Of a stretch of 46,266 nt of DNA, positions 32,486 through 40,498 are shown in pieces. The notes below the pieces were generated by a model. The model was not told the DNA's origin. It did no database searches and worked only from the letters and a program-made list of their open reading frames with translations. The stretch is from positions 1 to 46,266 of the forward strand of contig CAUGPT010000016.1 of the NCBI GenBank assembly GCA_959601495.1, given 5' to 3'. A program made the position numbers and the translations under genes. How positions within the stretch are numbered: position 1 is the stretch's first letter; every line of letters starts with the position of its first letter. Source of the DNA: Avispirillum sp959601495. GTDB taxonomy: Bacteria > Bacillota > Clostridia > Oscillospirales > CAG-272.

Positions 32486-33910
32486 ATGAGAAGAACAAAA
32501 ATCGTATGTACGCTCGGACCTGCAAGCAGCAGCGAAGAAATGATCGAAAAAATGCTTCGTGCCGGCATGAATGTGGCACGTCTCAACTTCTCCCACGGCA
32601 CCCATGAGGAGCACAAAAAGACCGTTGAGACCTTTCGCGCCGTGCGCGACAGGATGGGAGTTTCCGCAGCGGTCATGCTTGATACAAAAGGTCCCGAGGT
32701 CAGAATAAAAACATTTAAGGACGGCTCCGTTTCGCTGAAGCGCGGAGATATATTCACGTTTACCGCCCGCGAGGTCGAGGGCGACGAAAAATGCGTTTCT
32801 ATTTCTTATCCCGAGCTTGCGCCTCAGCTCAGCTCCGGCACCCGTCTTCTTCTGGACGACGGCAAACTTGCGTTTTCCGTTGTTGAGACAAACGACACGG
32901 ACATTGTCTGCCGCGTTGAGGTGGGAGGAATACTGAAAAACAAAAAATCAATAAATATCCCCAACGTTCCCATAGATATGCCGTATATGAGCGAAAAAGA
33001 CAAATCCGATATACTTTTCGGTATAGAGAACGATGTTGATTTTGTGGCGGCTTCATTCGTGCGCAGCCGCGACGACGTTGTCTCCCTCAGAAAATTTCTT
33101 GACTACAACGGCGGTCATCGCATAAAGATAATTTCAAAGATAGAAAACGTTCAGGGCGTTGAGGCGTTTGACGAGATCCTTGCCGCTTCCGACGGCATCA
33201 TGGTGGCGCGCGGCGACATGGGCGTTGAGGTGGCGTTTGAAAAGCTGCCCGGCATACAGAAGCGCTTTATCCGCCGCTGTTATCAGGCGGGCAAGATCGT
33301 TATAACCGCAACGCAGATGCTTGAGTCCATGATAAGCAGCCTCACTCCTACCAGAGCAGAGATAAGCGACGTTGCGAATGCCGTTTTCGACGGTACGAGC
33401 GCCGTCATGCTGTCCGGTGAGACCGCTATGGGCATTGATCCTGCAAACGTTGTCTCCGTTATGGCGAAGATCGCCGAGCAGGCGGAAAGCGATGCTATGG
33501 GCATGAACACCTATTCCAATATAAAATACGAGGTCGACAGCAACGACACCACAAACGCCATCTGCGACGCGGCATGTACCACGGCGCGCGACCTCAGGGC
33601 AAAGGCGATAATCGCCGTTACGACCTCGGGATACACGGCGCGTCTTGTTTCAAAGTTCAGACCCAATCAGGATATAGTGGCGGCAACGCCCGAGATAAAG
33701 ACGTTCCACCAGCTTTCAATGTCGTGGGGCGTTCTGCCCGTGCTGGCGCTTGATCAGAGCGACACAGACAAGCTGTTCCGCCACGCGATAGACTGCGCAA
33801 AGCAGATAGACGCCGTGGGCGTGGGCGATACCGTTGTCATAACCGGCGGCGTGCCTCTGCGCACAAACGGAACTACAAATACGCTCAAGGTCGAGACAAT
33901 AAGCAAATAA
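32486..33910 (+). CDS. pyk: Pyruvate kinase
   Basis: A 474-residue glycolytic enzyme that converts phosphoenolpyruvate and ADP to pyruvate and ATP. The N-terminal RRTKIVCTLGPAS and LNFSHGTHEEH, the metal/substrate motif MVARGDMGVEV and the signature ITATQMLESM are all present. It is the short form without the extra C-terminal PEP-utiliser domain found in many Bacillus enzymes. An AAGGATAAAAG ribosome site precedes the ATG. It diverges from fba, and the M18 aminopeptidase follows 38 bp later. A secure call. Confidence 0.96.
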   Translation: MRRTKIVCTLGPASSSEEMIEKMLRAGMNVARLNFSHGTHEEHKKTVETFRAVRDRMGVSAAVMLDTKGPEVRIKTFKDGSVSLKRGDIFTFTAREVEGDEKCVSISYPELAPQLSSGTRLLLDDGKLAFSVVETNDTDIVCRVEVGGILKNKKSINIPNVPIDMPYMSEKDKSDILFGIENDVDFVAASFVRSRDDVVSLRKFLDYNGGHRIKIISKIENVQGVEAFDEILAASDGIMVARGDMGVEVAFEKLPGIQKRFIRRCYQAGKIVITATQMLESMISSLTPTRAEISDVANAVFDGTSAVMLSGETAMGIDPANVVSVMAKIAEQAESDAMGMNTYSNIKYEVDSNDTTNAICDAACTTARDLRAKAIIAVTTSGYTARLVSKFRPNQDIVAATPEIKTFHQLSMSWGVLPVLALDQSDTDKLFRHAIDCAKQIDAVGVGDTVVITGGVPLRTNGTTNTLKVETISK

Positions 33911-33948
33911 AACTGCGCCCGACCGCATTCTGAAAGAAGGCATGAAAT

Positions 33949-35250
33949 ATGGAAAAGAGTATTAACGAAAAGCTGTTTGATTATATCGAAAAAAGTCCTA
34001 CGGCGTATCATGCCGCGGACAATACCGCGTCGCTGCTTCGCGGCGCGGGCTGTACGGAGCTTTTTGAGGGCGGCGAATGGAAGCTTTGCGGCGGCAAGGG
34101 CTATTTTGTGCGTCGCGGCGGCTCGTCGCTGATAGCTTTCAGAATTCCCGATGATGGTGCGGCGCCGTCGTTTATGATAAGCGCCTCCCACTCCGACAGC
34201 CCCGCTTTCAAGATAAAAGAAAACGCGGAGCAGAAGGCCGCCGGCGACGCGGTGCGCCTTTCCGTCGAGAAATACGGCGGAATGCTTTCGCAGACGTGGT
34301 TTGACAGACCGCTTTCGGCGGCGGGCAGGGTAGCGGTACGCACGGAAAACGGAATGAGCGTGCGCCTTGCCGACCTTGAGGGAATGCAGGCGATAATACC
34401 GTCTCTCGCGATCCACCTTAACCGCGACTCCGGTAACGGCGCAAAGCTCAACCCGGCGGTCGATATGCTGCCGCTTTACCGCTGCGACGGGCGCGGAGAG
34501 GAGTTTTCAAAGCTTGCGGCATCGGCGGTCGGAGCAGATGCGGACGACGTTCTCTCCTGCGATATGTTTTTGTATGTGCCCGAGAGAGGGCACAGCTGGA
34601 ACGGCTATATTTCCGCTCCCCGTCTTGATGACCTCCAGTGCGCGTTTGCGACTCTTGAGGCGTTTATGACGGCGGACGGCGGAGCCTCCTGCCCCGTATA
34701 CTGTCTCTTTGACAACGAGGAAGTGGGCAGCGCAACGAAGCAGGGCGCGGCATCTACATTTTTGTATGACACGCTGACACGCATCTGCAGGGAAAGAGAA
34801 TGCGGTGATCTTCAGCGGCTTATTTCGCAGAGCTTTATGGTCTCATGCGACAACGCGCACGCCGTGCATCCCAATCATCCCGAGCTTTGCGATCCGAATC
34901 ATCAGGTAAAGATGAACGGCGGTATCGTCATAAAGTACAACGCGAATCAGCACTATACGACAGACGCTGTATCCGCAGGTATATTCCGTCTTGTGTGCGA
35001 AAAGGCAGGGGTGCCCTGTCAGATGTACGCAAACCGAGCCGATATGCCCGGCGGCGCGACGCTGGGAAGTATCGCAAACACAAAGGTCTCCGTGAATACG
35101 GTGGACATCGGTCTCGCGCAGCTTGCCATGCACTCCGCGTTTGAGACCGCGGGAGACTGCGACACCGAGTACATGGTAAAAGCACTGAAAAAGTTCTTCT
35201 CCGCGCGCATTAAGTGCGAGGGCGGAGAATTCGAAGTCTTGTTCGGCTGA
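33949..35250 (+). CDS. M18-family zinc aminopeptidase
   Basis: A 433-residue metallo-aminopeptidase of the M18 family (ApeB/aspartyl aminopeptidase type). Zinc ligands and catalytic residues are seen in ASHSDSPAFK (His and Asp), APRLDDLQC, CLFDNEEVGS (catalytic and metal Glu) and the C-terminal MHSAFE His. Length fits the family. GAAAGAAGG lies before the ATG. It is likely cytosolic and trims N-terminal acidic or other residues from peptides. It ends at a very strong terminator. Confidence 0.93.
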   Translation: MEKSINEKLFDYIEKSPTAYHAADNTASLLRGAGCTELFEGGEWKLCGGKGYFVRRGGSSLIAFRIPDDGAAPSFMISASHSDSPAFKIKENAEQKAAGDAVRLSVEKYGGMLSQTWFDRPLSAAGRVAVRTENGMSVRLADLEGMQAIIPSLAIHLNRDSGNGAKLNPAVDMLPLYRCDGRGEEFSKLAASAVGADADDVLSCDMFLYVPERGHSWNGYISAPRLDDLQCAFATLEAFMTADGGASCPVYCLFDNEEVGSATKQGAASTFLYDTLTRICRERECGDLQRLISQSFMVSCDNAHAVHPNHPELCDPNHQVKMNGGIVIKYNANQHYTTDAVSAGIFRLVCEKAGVPCQMYANRADMPGGATLGSIANTKVSVNTVDIGLAQLAMHSAFETAGDCDTEYMVKALKKFFSARIKCEGGEFEVLFG

Positions 35251-35271
35251 GATTACATAAAACAAAGCATA

Positions 35272-35316
35272 AAACCGTCCTGCCGTCACATTTGTGACGG
35301 CAGGACGGTTTATTTT
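35272..35316. terminator. Bidirectional terminator, 19-bp perfect stem
   Basis: Bases 35272-35290 pair perfectly with 35293-35311 around a two-base loop, followed by ATTTT and preceded by an A-rich stretch. It serves the aminopeptidase and the pseudouridine synthase ending at 35315. Confidence 0.92.
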
Positions 35317-35965
35317 AAAAGCATAGCATATCCGGAGTTATGTCAAAGCCGTTCCATGGGCTTTGGGGCAGGCGGCAAATGTCGATATTTTTACCGCTGA
35401 ACGGGTCTTTCCAACAAAGACGGACGCAGCACAGTCCGAGCGCGCCCTTTTGACGAGAGCCGTATTTTCCGTCGCCGAAAAGCGGCATTTTGCGGGAGGC
35501 AAACTGCACTCTTATCTGATGCGTTCTGCCCGTATGCAGCTTTATAAGCACAAGGGAGGAGCCGGCAGCTTTTGCAAGCGTCCGGTATTCGAGAAAAGCG
35601 GGCTTTGCCGAGGCGCGCGGCGCTTGTACGCAAAAGGACTTGTTTATGTGCCTGTCGTGCCAAAGCAGGTCGTGCATTTCTCCTCTGTCTGTCTCGGGCG
35701 TACCGCTTACCGCCGCAATATACAGCTTGCAGCTGTCATCTGCCGCGAGAGCCGCTGACAGCATACCCGCCGCGCGGGAGGAACGGGCATATACCATAAC
35801 GCCCGCGGTGGGCGTGTCCAGCCTGTGAACGCAGTAGATCTCTCCGCCGATCTCGGCTTTCAGGAGCGCCGTCATATCGGTCTGCCCGCTTTTGTCGGGC
35901 TGAGACGGTATGCCGCTTTCCTTATATACCGCAACGCTGTTTTTGTCGCTTCTCAGTATTTCCAT
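35315..35965 (-). CDS. RluA-family RNA pseudouridine synthase
   Basis: A 216-residue RluA-type pseudouridine synthase, shorter than the ~300 usual because it has no N-terminal S4 domain. The catalytic Asp is in VHRLDTPTAGVMVYAR (near residue 49), and the KLHTGRTHQIRVQFA motif is near residue 145. The RNA target (tRNA or rRNA) is not determined by sequence. No clear ribosome site other than GGGAGATC before the start. It lies after serA on the same strand, separated by a hairpin. Confidence 0.9.
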   Translation of the reverse strand: MEILRSDKNSVAVYKESGIPSQPDKSGQTDMTALLKAEIGGEIYCVHRLDTPTAGVMVYARSSRAAGMLSAALAADDSCKLYIAAVSGTPETDRGEMHDLLWHDRHINKSFCVQAPRASAKPAFLEYRTLAKAAGSSLVLIKLHTGRTHQIRVQFASRKMPLFGDGKYGSRQKGALGLCCVRLCWKDPFSGKNIDICRLPQSPWNGFDITPDMLCF

Positions 35966-35983
35966 AGATCTCCCTGTATTATC

Positions 35984-36014
35984 AAAGAGCTTCTGCCCTC
36001 CTCGGGCAGAAGCT
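35984..36014 (-). terminator. Terminator of the ser operon
   Basis: Bases 35988-35998 (AGCTTCTGCCC) pair perfectly with 36004-36014 around a five-base loop. On the minus strand it is followed by CTTTGATAA, a short T run, so termination may be partial and read into the pseudouridine synthase. Confidence 0.65.
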
Positions 36015-36037
36015 TTGATGCGGATATAGGATGTAAT

Positions 36038-37195
36038 TTATTTCTTCAGAACTCTGATAACTCCGTCGATCGCGGAAATGTCGGCTATGTGGCTGTCGCA
36101 CACATCGGCTGTGCAGTCAAGCAGAGCGCAGGCGAAGCTGCCTTTGGAGCGGCTTGCCATGTTGTCGATGTTTATGCCGTCGCCGGAGATGACCGCCGTT
36201 ATGCGGCTGAGCATATCGGGCTGATTCTTATGCAGTACCACAAGACGGCACTTGCCGCTTCTGGGCATTGAGACAGCGGGGAAGTTTACGCTGTTTGTAA
36301 TATTTCCGTTTTCCAGATAGTCGATAAGCTCGTGCGCTGCCATGACCGCGCAGTTGTCCTCACTCTCCTCGGTGGAGGCGCCCAGATGAGGGATAGTGAT
36401 TATGCCGGGCTGATTGACCGTCTCCTCGGTGGGAAAGTCCGTAACGTATTTTGCAACCTTGCCGCTTGCCAGTGCCGCTTTCATATCCGCGGCATTTACA
36501 AGATCCGCACGGGACAGGTTTATAATGCGTACTCCGTCCTTCATAAGCGCAAGCGTCTCGGCGCATATCATGTTTTTGGTTTCGGGAGTTGCGGGCACGT
36601 GCAGTGTTATGTAGTCGGCATTCTTGTAAATGTCCTCATAGCTTGCGGCGTTCTTAACTCCGCGGCTCAGTCTCCACGCGGCGTTGACCGTCATGTACGG
36701 GTCGCAGCCCATAACGTCCATGCCAAGCTCCCGCGCGGCGTTTGCGACCATGCCGCCGATGGCGCCGAGGCCGATAACACCGAGAGTCTTGCCCTTTATC
36801 TCGCAGCCCGCGAATTTGGACTTGCCTTTTTCAACGGACTTTGCAACGTCCTCGGTCAAGGTGTTTGCCCAGTTGATGCCTGCGACGATATCGCGGGAGG
36901 CAAGCAGAAGAGCGGCGATAGCCAGCTCTTTAACGCCGTTTGCGTTTGCGCCGGGGGTGTTGAATACTACAATGCCCTCTTCGGCGCAGCGGTCGCAGGG
37001 GATATTGTTAACGCCGGCACCCGCTCTCGCGATCGCCTGAAGATCGGGGGAAAACAGCATTTCGTGCATGGCTGCGCTGCGCACCATGATCGCGTCGGGA
37101 TCGGTAATACCGTCGCCGACTTCATACGCGCCGCGGTCGAACTCGTCGGTGCCGCAGGCGGCTATTTTATTAAGAAGCTGAATTTTCTTTTTCAT
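36038..37195 (-). CDS. serA: D-3-phosphoglycerate dehydrogenase
   Basis: A 385-residue NAD-dependent dehydrogenase for the first step of serine synthesis, oxidising 3-phosphoglycerate. The substrate-binding domain has VRSAAM and RAGAGVNNI. The nucleotide-binding motif is GVIGLGAIGG (residues ~144-153), the catalytic Arg is in NLSRADLV, and the His is in PHLGASTEES. A C-terminal ACT domain (residues ~315-385) suggests serine feedback control; it is the short form without the intervening domain. It is 22 bp after serC in one operon. serB is not in the window. Confidence 0.95.
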   Translation of the reverse strand: MKKKIQLLNKIAACGTDEFDRGAYEVGDGITDPDAIMVRSAAMHEMLFSPDLQAIARAGAGVNNIPCDRCAEEGIVVFNTPGANANGVKELAIAALLLASRDIVAGINWANTLTEDVAKSVEKGKSKFAGCEIKGKTLGVIGLGAIGGMVANAARELGMDVMGCDPYMTVNAAWRLSRGVKNAASYEDIYKNADYITLHVPATPETKNMICAETLALMKDGVRIINLSRADLVNAADMKAALASGKVAKYVTDFPTEETVNQPGIITIPHLGASTEESEDNCAVMAAHELIDYLENGNITNSVNFPAVSMPRSGKCRLVVLHKNQPDMLSRITAVISGDGINIDNMASRSKGSFACALLDCTADVCDSHIADISAIDGVIRVLKK

Positions 37196-37217
37196 GGATA
37201 AACTCCTCTTCGGCGGC

Positions 37218-38303
37218 TTACGCCTTGGGATTTTCTGCGGCGAACTTCTTCATGAACGCCACAAGCGCTTCAACGCCCTCGTAGGGCATTGCGTTGTATA
37301 TGGAAGCTCTCATGCCGCCGACGGAACGGTGACCTTTGAGGTTCTTGAGTCCGGCGTCTCCCGCCTCTTTCGCAAACTTTTTGTCAAGCTCCGCGTCTCC
37401 GGTAACGAACGTAACGTTCATCATGGAGCGCCACTCGGGAACAACGGGAGCGATGTAATAGTCCTGGCTGTCGAGATAGTCGTAGAGAAGCGCGGCTTTT
37501 TTCTCGTTTCTCTTCTTCATTTCCTCAAGTCCGCCTATGGACATGAGCCAGTCGTATACAAGCTTCGCGATGTATATGGAGTAGCAGGGAGGCGTGTTGT
37601 ACATGGAGCCGTTGTCAGCCATGAGCTTCCAGTCCATCATAGCGGGGGTGGTGGGACGCGCGTTGCCCAGAAGGTCCTCGCGGACTATAACAACGGTAAC
37701 TCCCGCGGGAGCCATGTTTTTCTGCGCGCCGGCGTAGATAACGCCGAATTTCGAAACGTCAACGGGCTCGGACAGGATGCAGCTTGACATATCGGCAACC
37801 AGCGGAATGTCTCCGGTGTCGGGTATGTAATTGTACTTTGTGCCGTATATGGTGTTGTTGAAGCAAACGTGAACGTAGTCGGCGTCGGGACGGATGTCCT
37901 TGCGGCTTATATGGGGTATGCGCGCAAAGTTGTCATCCTTGGAGCTTGCTATCGCTGCGGCGTCGCCGTATTTCTGTGCTTCTTTGTATGCTTTTGTGGA
38001 GAACTGACCGGACAGAACGTAGTCGGCTTTTCCGGTCTTCATAAGGTTCAGGGGTACGCATGCAAACTGGGTGGAGGCGCCGCCCTGCATGAACAGCACC
38101 TTGTAGTTATCGGGGATGTTCATAAGGGTGCGAAGACCTTTTTCCGCAGCGGCAATGATCTCTTCAAAGGCGGGAGATCGATGACTCATCTCCATGACTG
38201 ACATACCGGAGTCGCCGTAGCAGACGAGCTCGGAAGCGGCCTTTTCGAGAACGGGCAGGGGCAGCATAGAAGGACCTGCCGAAAAATTGTAGACTCGGTT
38301 CAT
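37218..38303 (-). CDS. serC: Phosphoserine aminotransferase
   Basis: A 361-residue PLP enzyme that converts 3-phosphohydroxypyruvate to phosphoserine with glutamate. The start MNRVYNFSAGPSMLP and the PLP-lysine segment YAGAQKNMAPAGV are family hallmarks, and the C-terminal HRSVGGMRASIYNA segment binds phosphate. The start at 38303 follows AAAGGA by nine bases; the frame is open 18 bases further but that would overlap the ribosome site. It is cotranscribed with serA from the promoter at 38349-38377. Confidence 0.95.
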   Translation of the reverse strand: MNRVYNFSAGPSMLPLPVLEKAASELVCYGDSGMSVMEMSHRSPAFEEIIAAAEKGLRTLMNIPDNYKVLFMQGGASTQFACVPLNLMKTGKADYVLSGQFSTKAYKEAQKYGDAAAIASSKDDNFARIPHISRKDIRPDADYVHVCFNNTIYGTKYNYIPDTGDIPLVADMSSCILSEPVDVSKFGVIYAGAQKNMAPAGVTVVIVREDLLGNARPTTPAMMDWKLMADNGSMYNTPPCYSIYIAKLVYDWLMSIGGLEEMKKRNEKKAALLYDYLDSQDYYIAPVVPEWRSMMNVTFVTGDAELDKKFAKEAGDAGLKNLKGHRSVGGMRASIYNAMPYEGVEALVAFMKKFAAENPKA

Positions 38304-38348
38304 AGTAACATATCCTTTCATAACCGCGGTCGCGGAATATTATTCTTA

Positions 38349-38377
38349 ATTATATACCATAATATATGGCAAGTCAA
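38349..38377 (-). promoter_or_regulatory. Promoter of serC-serA with palindrome in spacer
   Basis: On the minus strand TTGACT (38377-38372) and TATAAT (38354-38349) are spaced exactly 17 bp. Inside the spacer is the inverted repeat CCATA-N3-TATGG (38357-38369), a possible operator. Confidence 0.75.
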
Positions 38378-38584
38378 GAAAAAAAGCGCACTAAAAAAGT
38401 ATTTTTGCAATTTATAACATCATAATATTCATTTTGAGATGAATATATGCAAAAATCGCCCGTTTTGTCATAAAAAGTCGCGAAAAAAATAAGCTGTGTG
38501 ACAATTGACGGGGTGCGATATTCAAAAAGCGCCGTCTAGGGGCGCTTTGCCCGAAAGTCCCCGTAAATAAAGGCGTCCGGGGGG
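38378..38584. other. 207-bp A/T-rich intergenic region with hairpins, no gene
   Basis: Between the divergent ser and exporter promoters. It contains the 8-bp perfect hairpin ATATTCAT/ATGAATAT (38425-38446) and the hairpin AAAGCGCC/GGCGCTTT (38526-38548), which on the minus strand is followed by TTTTTG. No reading frame with a ribosome site is seen. No known riboswitch motif was recognised. Confidence 0.5.
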
Positions 38585-38613
38585 TTGACTTTACGTTATA
38601 ACGGTAGTATAAT
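38585..38613 (+). promoter_or_regulatory. Promoter of ABC exporter pair with palindrome in spacer
   Basis: TTGACT (38585-38590) and TATAAT (38608-38613) are spaced 17 bp. The 10-bp perfect palindrome CGTTATAACG (38594-38603) lies in the spacer, a typical position for a repressor site. The promoter also rules out a start codon at 38585 for the next gene. Confidence 0.78.
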
Positions 38614-38659
38614 TATTATTCAATTGCATGCTGAACTATATAATATAAAGGTAACTATC

Positions 38660-40492
38660 GTGAAGAAAAACATCACTGCCGCGCAGGCGGCAAAAAAAGG
38701 GAAAAAGAAGCCCCTTCTCAGAGTTTTTCTGAGGGGAAGCAGGGCAATGTTTGCTTTCAGCATCATTTCCGCGGCGGTGAGCGCGCTGGCGGACATGATA
38801 AACCCGCAGATAATACGCGCCGCCGTCGACAATGCCATAGGCGGCAGGGCGGCAAGCTTTCCCGCGCCTGTAATGAAGCTCGTGGAGCGCCTTGGCGGAT
38901 TTGAATATCTCGGAGCACATCTGTGGATAATGGCGCTTGCCGTGGTCATAGTCGCGCTTGTCAAGGTCGTATCGCAGTACACGTTCCGCGTATGCAACAC
39001 AAAGGCGTCGGAAAAGCTTGTAAAGAACATGCGCGACTCTTTGTTTGAAAAGATCGAGCGGCTGCCGTTTTCATGGCACATGAAAAACCGCACGGGAGAC
39101 ATAATCCAGCGCTGCACATCCGATATAGACACGCTTAAAAACTTCATATCCGAACAGCTTACAAACATTTTGCGCATAGTGGTGCTACTTGTATTGTCCA
39201 TGATATTCATGTTCGGTATGAACGTCTCTCTCACGCTTATATCTCTTGCGCCCATGCCCATAATCATACTGTACTCGCTTATGTTCCACCGCAAGATAGG
39301 CAAGGGCTTTGAGCTCTGCGACGAAAACGAGGGCAAGCTTTCCGCCATGGCGCAGGAAAACCTTACCGGTGTGCGCGTTGTGCGCGCGTTCGGCAGAGAA
39401 AAGTACGAGCGCGACAGATTTGAAGAGCATAATGAATACTATACGGGGCTTTGGGTCCGCCTCGCGCGGGTCATGAGCCGGTTCTGGAGCGTTTCGGATA
39501 TTCTCTCCGGCACGCAGATACTGCTTGTCGTTGTGTTCGGCGCGGTGTTCTGCATAAACGGGTCAATGGAGCCCGGTGAGTACATAGCGTTCATCTCCTA
39601 CAACTCGCTGCTCATGTGGCCCATACGCCAGCTGGGGCGTATGCTTTCGGAAATGAGTAAAGCGGGCGTCTCTCTTGAGCGTATACGCTACATAATGGAT
39701 TCCGAAACGGAAGAGGACAGACCGAATGCCATCTGCCCCGACATGAGCGGAGATATCGTGTTCGACCACGTCAATTTCTCATATGAGGGCTGCCCCGAGG
39801 TTCTGCACGACATAAACTTTACCATGAAGGGAGGAACAACGCTCGGCATTCTCGGCGGCACCGGCAGCGGAAAATCCACTATGATGCTGCTGCTTGACAG
39901 GCTGTACGAGCTTTCTCCCGAATGCGGAAAGATAACGGTGGGCGGCGTTGACATCGCGGATATAAAAGCGGAATATCTCAGAAAGAATATCGGCATTGTT
40001 CTGCAGGAGCCGTACCTTTTCTCCCGCACTGTCGCAGAGAATATCGGCATAACCCGCCCCGACATTTCCATGCAGGAAATACGCAGAGCGGCGCGTGCCG
40101 CGTGCCTTGACGAGACTGTTGAGGGCTTTACGCAGGGATATGAGACGTTTGTGGGCGAGAGGGGTGTGACCCTTTCCGGCGGGCAGAAGCAGAGAGCCGC
40201 GATCGCCCGCACGCTGACGCAGAATACGCCGATCATGATATTCGACGACTCTCTTTCCGCCGTCGATACGGAAACTGACGAAAAAATAAGGCACTCTCTC
40301 GAAGAGCATTTCGGCAAGGCAAGCGTTATTATTATTTCGCACCGTATAACCACGCTTGAGGCGGCGGATAAAATTCTTGTGCTGGACGCGGGCCGCATAG
40401 CCGAGGAGGGCACGCACGAGAGCCTTTGCGCCGCGGGCGGAATTTACAGAAAGATATACGATATTCAGTCCGGCATAAAAGAAGAAGCATAA
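38660..40492 (+). CDS. ABC exporter half-transporter, degenerate-site subunit
   Basis: A 610-residue protein with a six-helix exporter membrane domain (residues ~35-325) fused to an ABC ATPase. Walker A is GGTGSGKST, signature LSGGQKQR and the H-loop IISHRITT. The Walker B reads IMIFDDSLSAVD, with Asp in place of the catalytic Glu, as in one half of heterodimeric exporters. GTG 38660 is the start, behind AAAGGTAA and downstream of the mapped promoter. Three bases separate its stop from the earliest possible start of the partner gene. The pair probably exports drugs, peptides or lipids; substrate unknown. Confidence 0.92.
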   Translation: MKKNITAAQAAKKGKKKPLLRVFLRGSRAMFAFSIISAAVSALADMINPQIIRAAVDNAIGGRAASFPAPVMKLVERLGGFEYLGAHLWIMALAVVIVALVKVVSQYTFRVCNTKASEKLVKNMRDSLFEKIERLPFSWHMKNRTGDIIQRCTSDIDTLKNFISEQLTNILRIVVLLVLSMIFMFGMNVSLTLISLAPMPIIILYSLMFHRKIGKGFELCDENEGKLSAMAQENLTGVRVVRAFGREKYERDRFEEHNEYYTGLWVRLARVMSRFWSVSDILSGTQILLVVVFGAVFCINGSMEPGEYIAFISYNSLLMWPIRQLGRMLSEMSKAGVSLERIRYIMDSETEEDRPNAICPDMSGDIVFDHVNFSYEGCPEVLHDINFTMKGGTTLGILGGTGSGKSTMMLLLDRLYELSPECGKITVGGVDIADIKAEYLRKNIGIVLQEPYLFSRTVAENIGITRPDISMQEIRRAARAACLDETVEGFTQGYETFVGERGVTLSGGQKQRAAIARTLTQNTPIMIFDDSLSAVDTETDEKIRHSLEEHFGKASVIIISHRITTLEAADKILVLDAGRIAEEGTHESLCAAGGIYRKIYDIQSGIKEEA

Positions 40493-40498
40493 ATATTG

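Noticed and set aside
38524..38548. Minus-strand terminator in the ser/exporter intergenic region
   Set aside because: The hairpin plus T run looks right, but no minus-strand gene or promoter lies to its right for it to terminate; left as an unexplained structure.
38585..38659. Earlier in-frame start for the first ABC exporter subunit
   Set aside because: The TTG lies in the -35 of a near-consensus promoter and the -10 follows inside the frame; GTG 38660 has the ribosome site.
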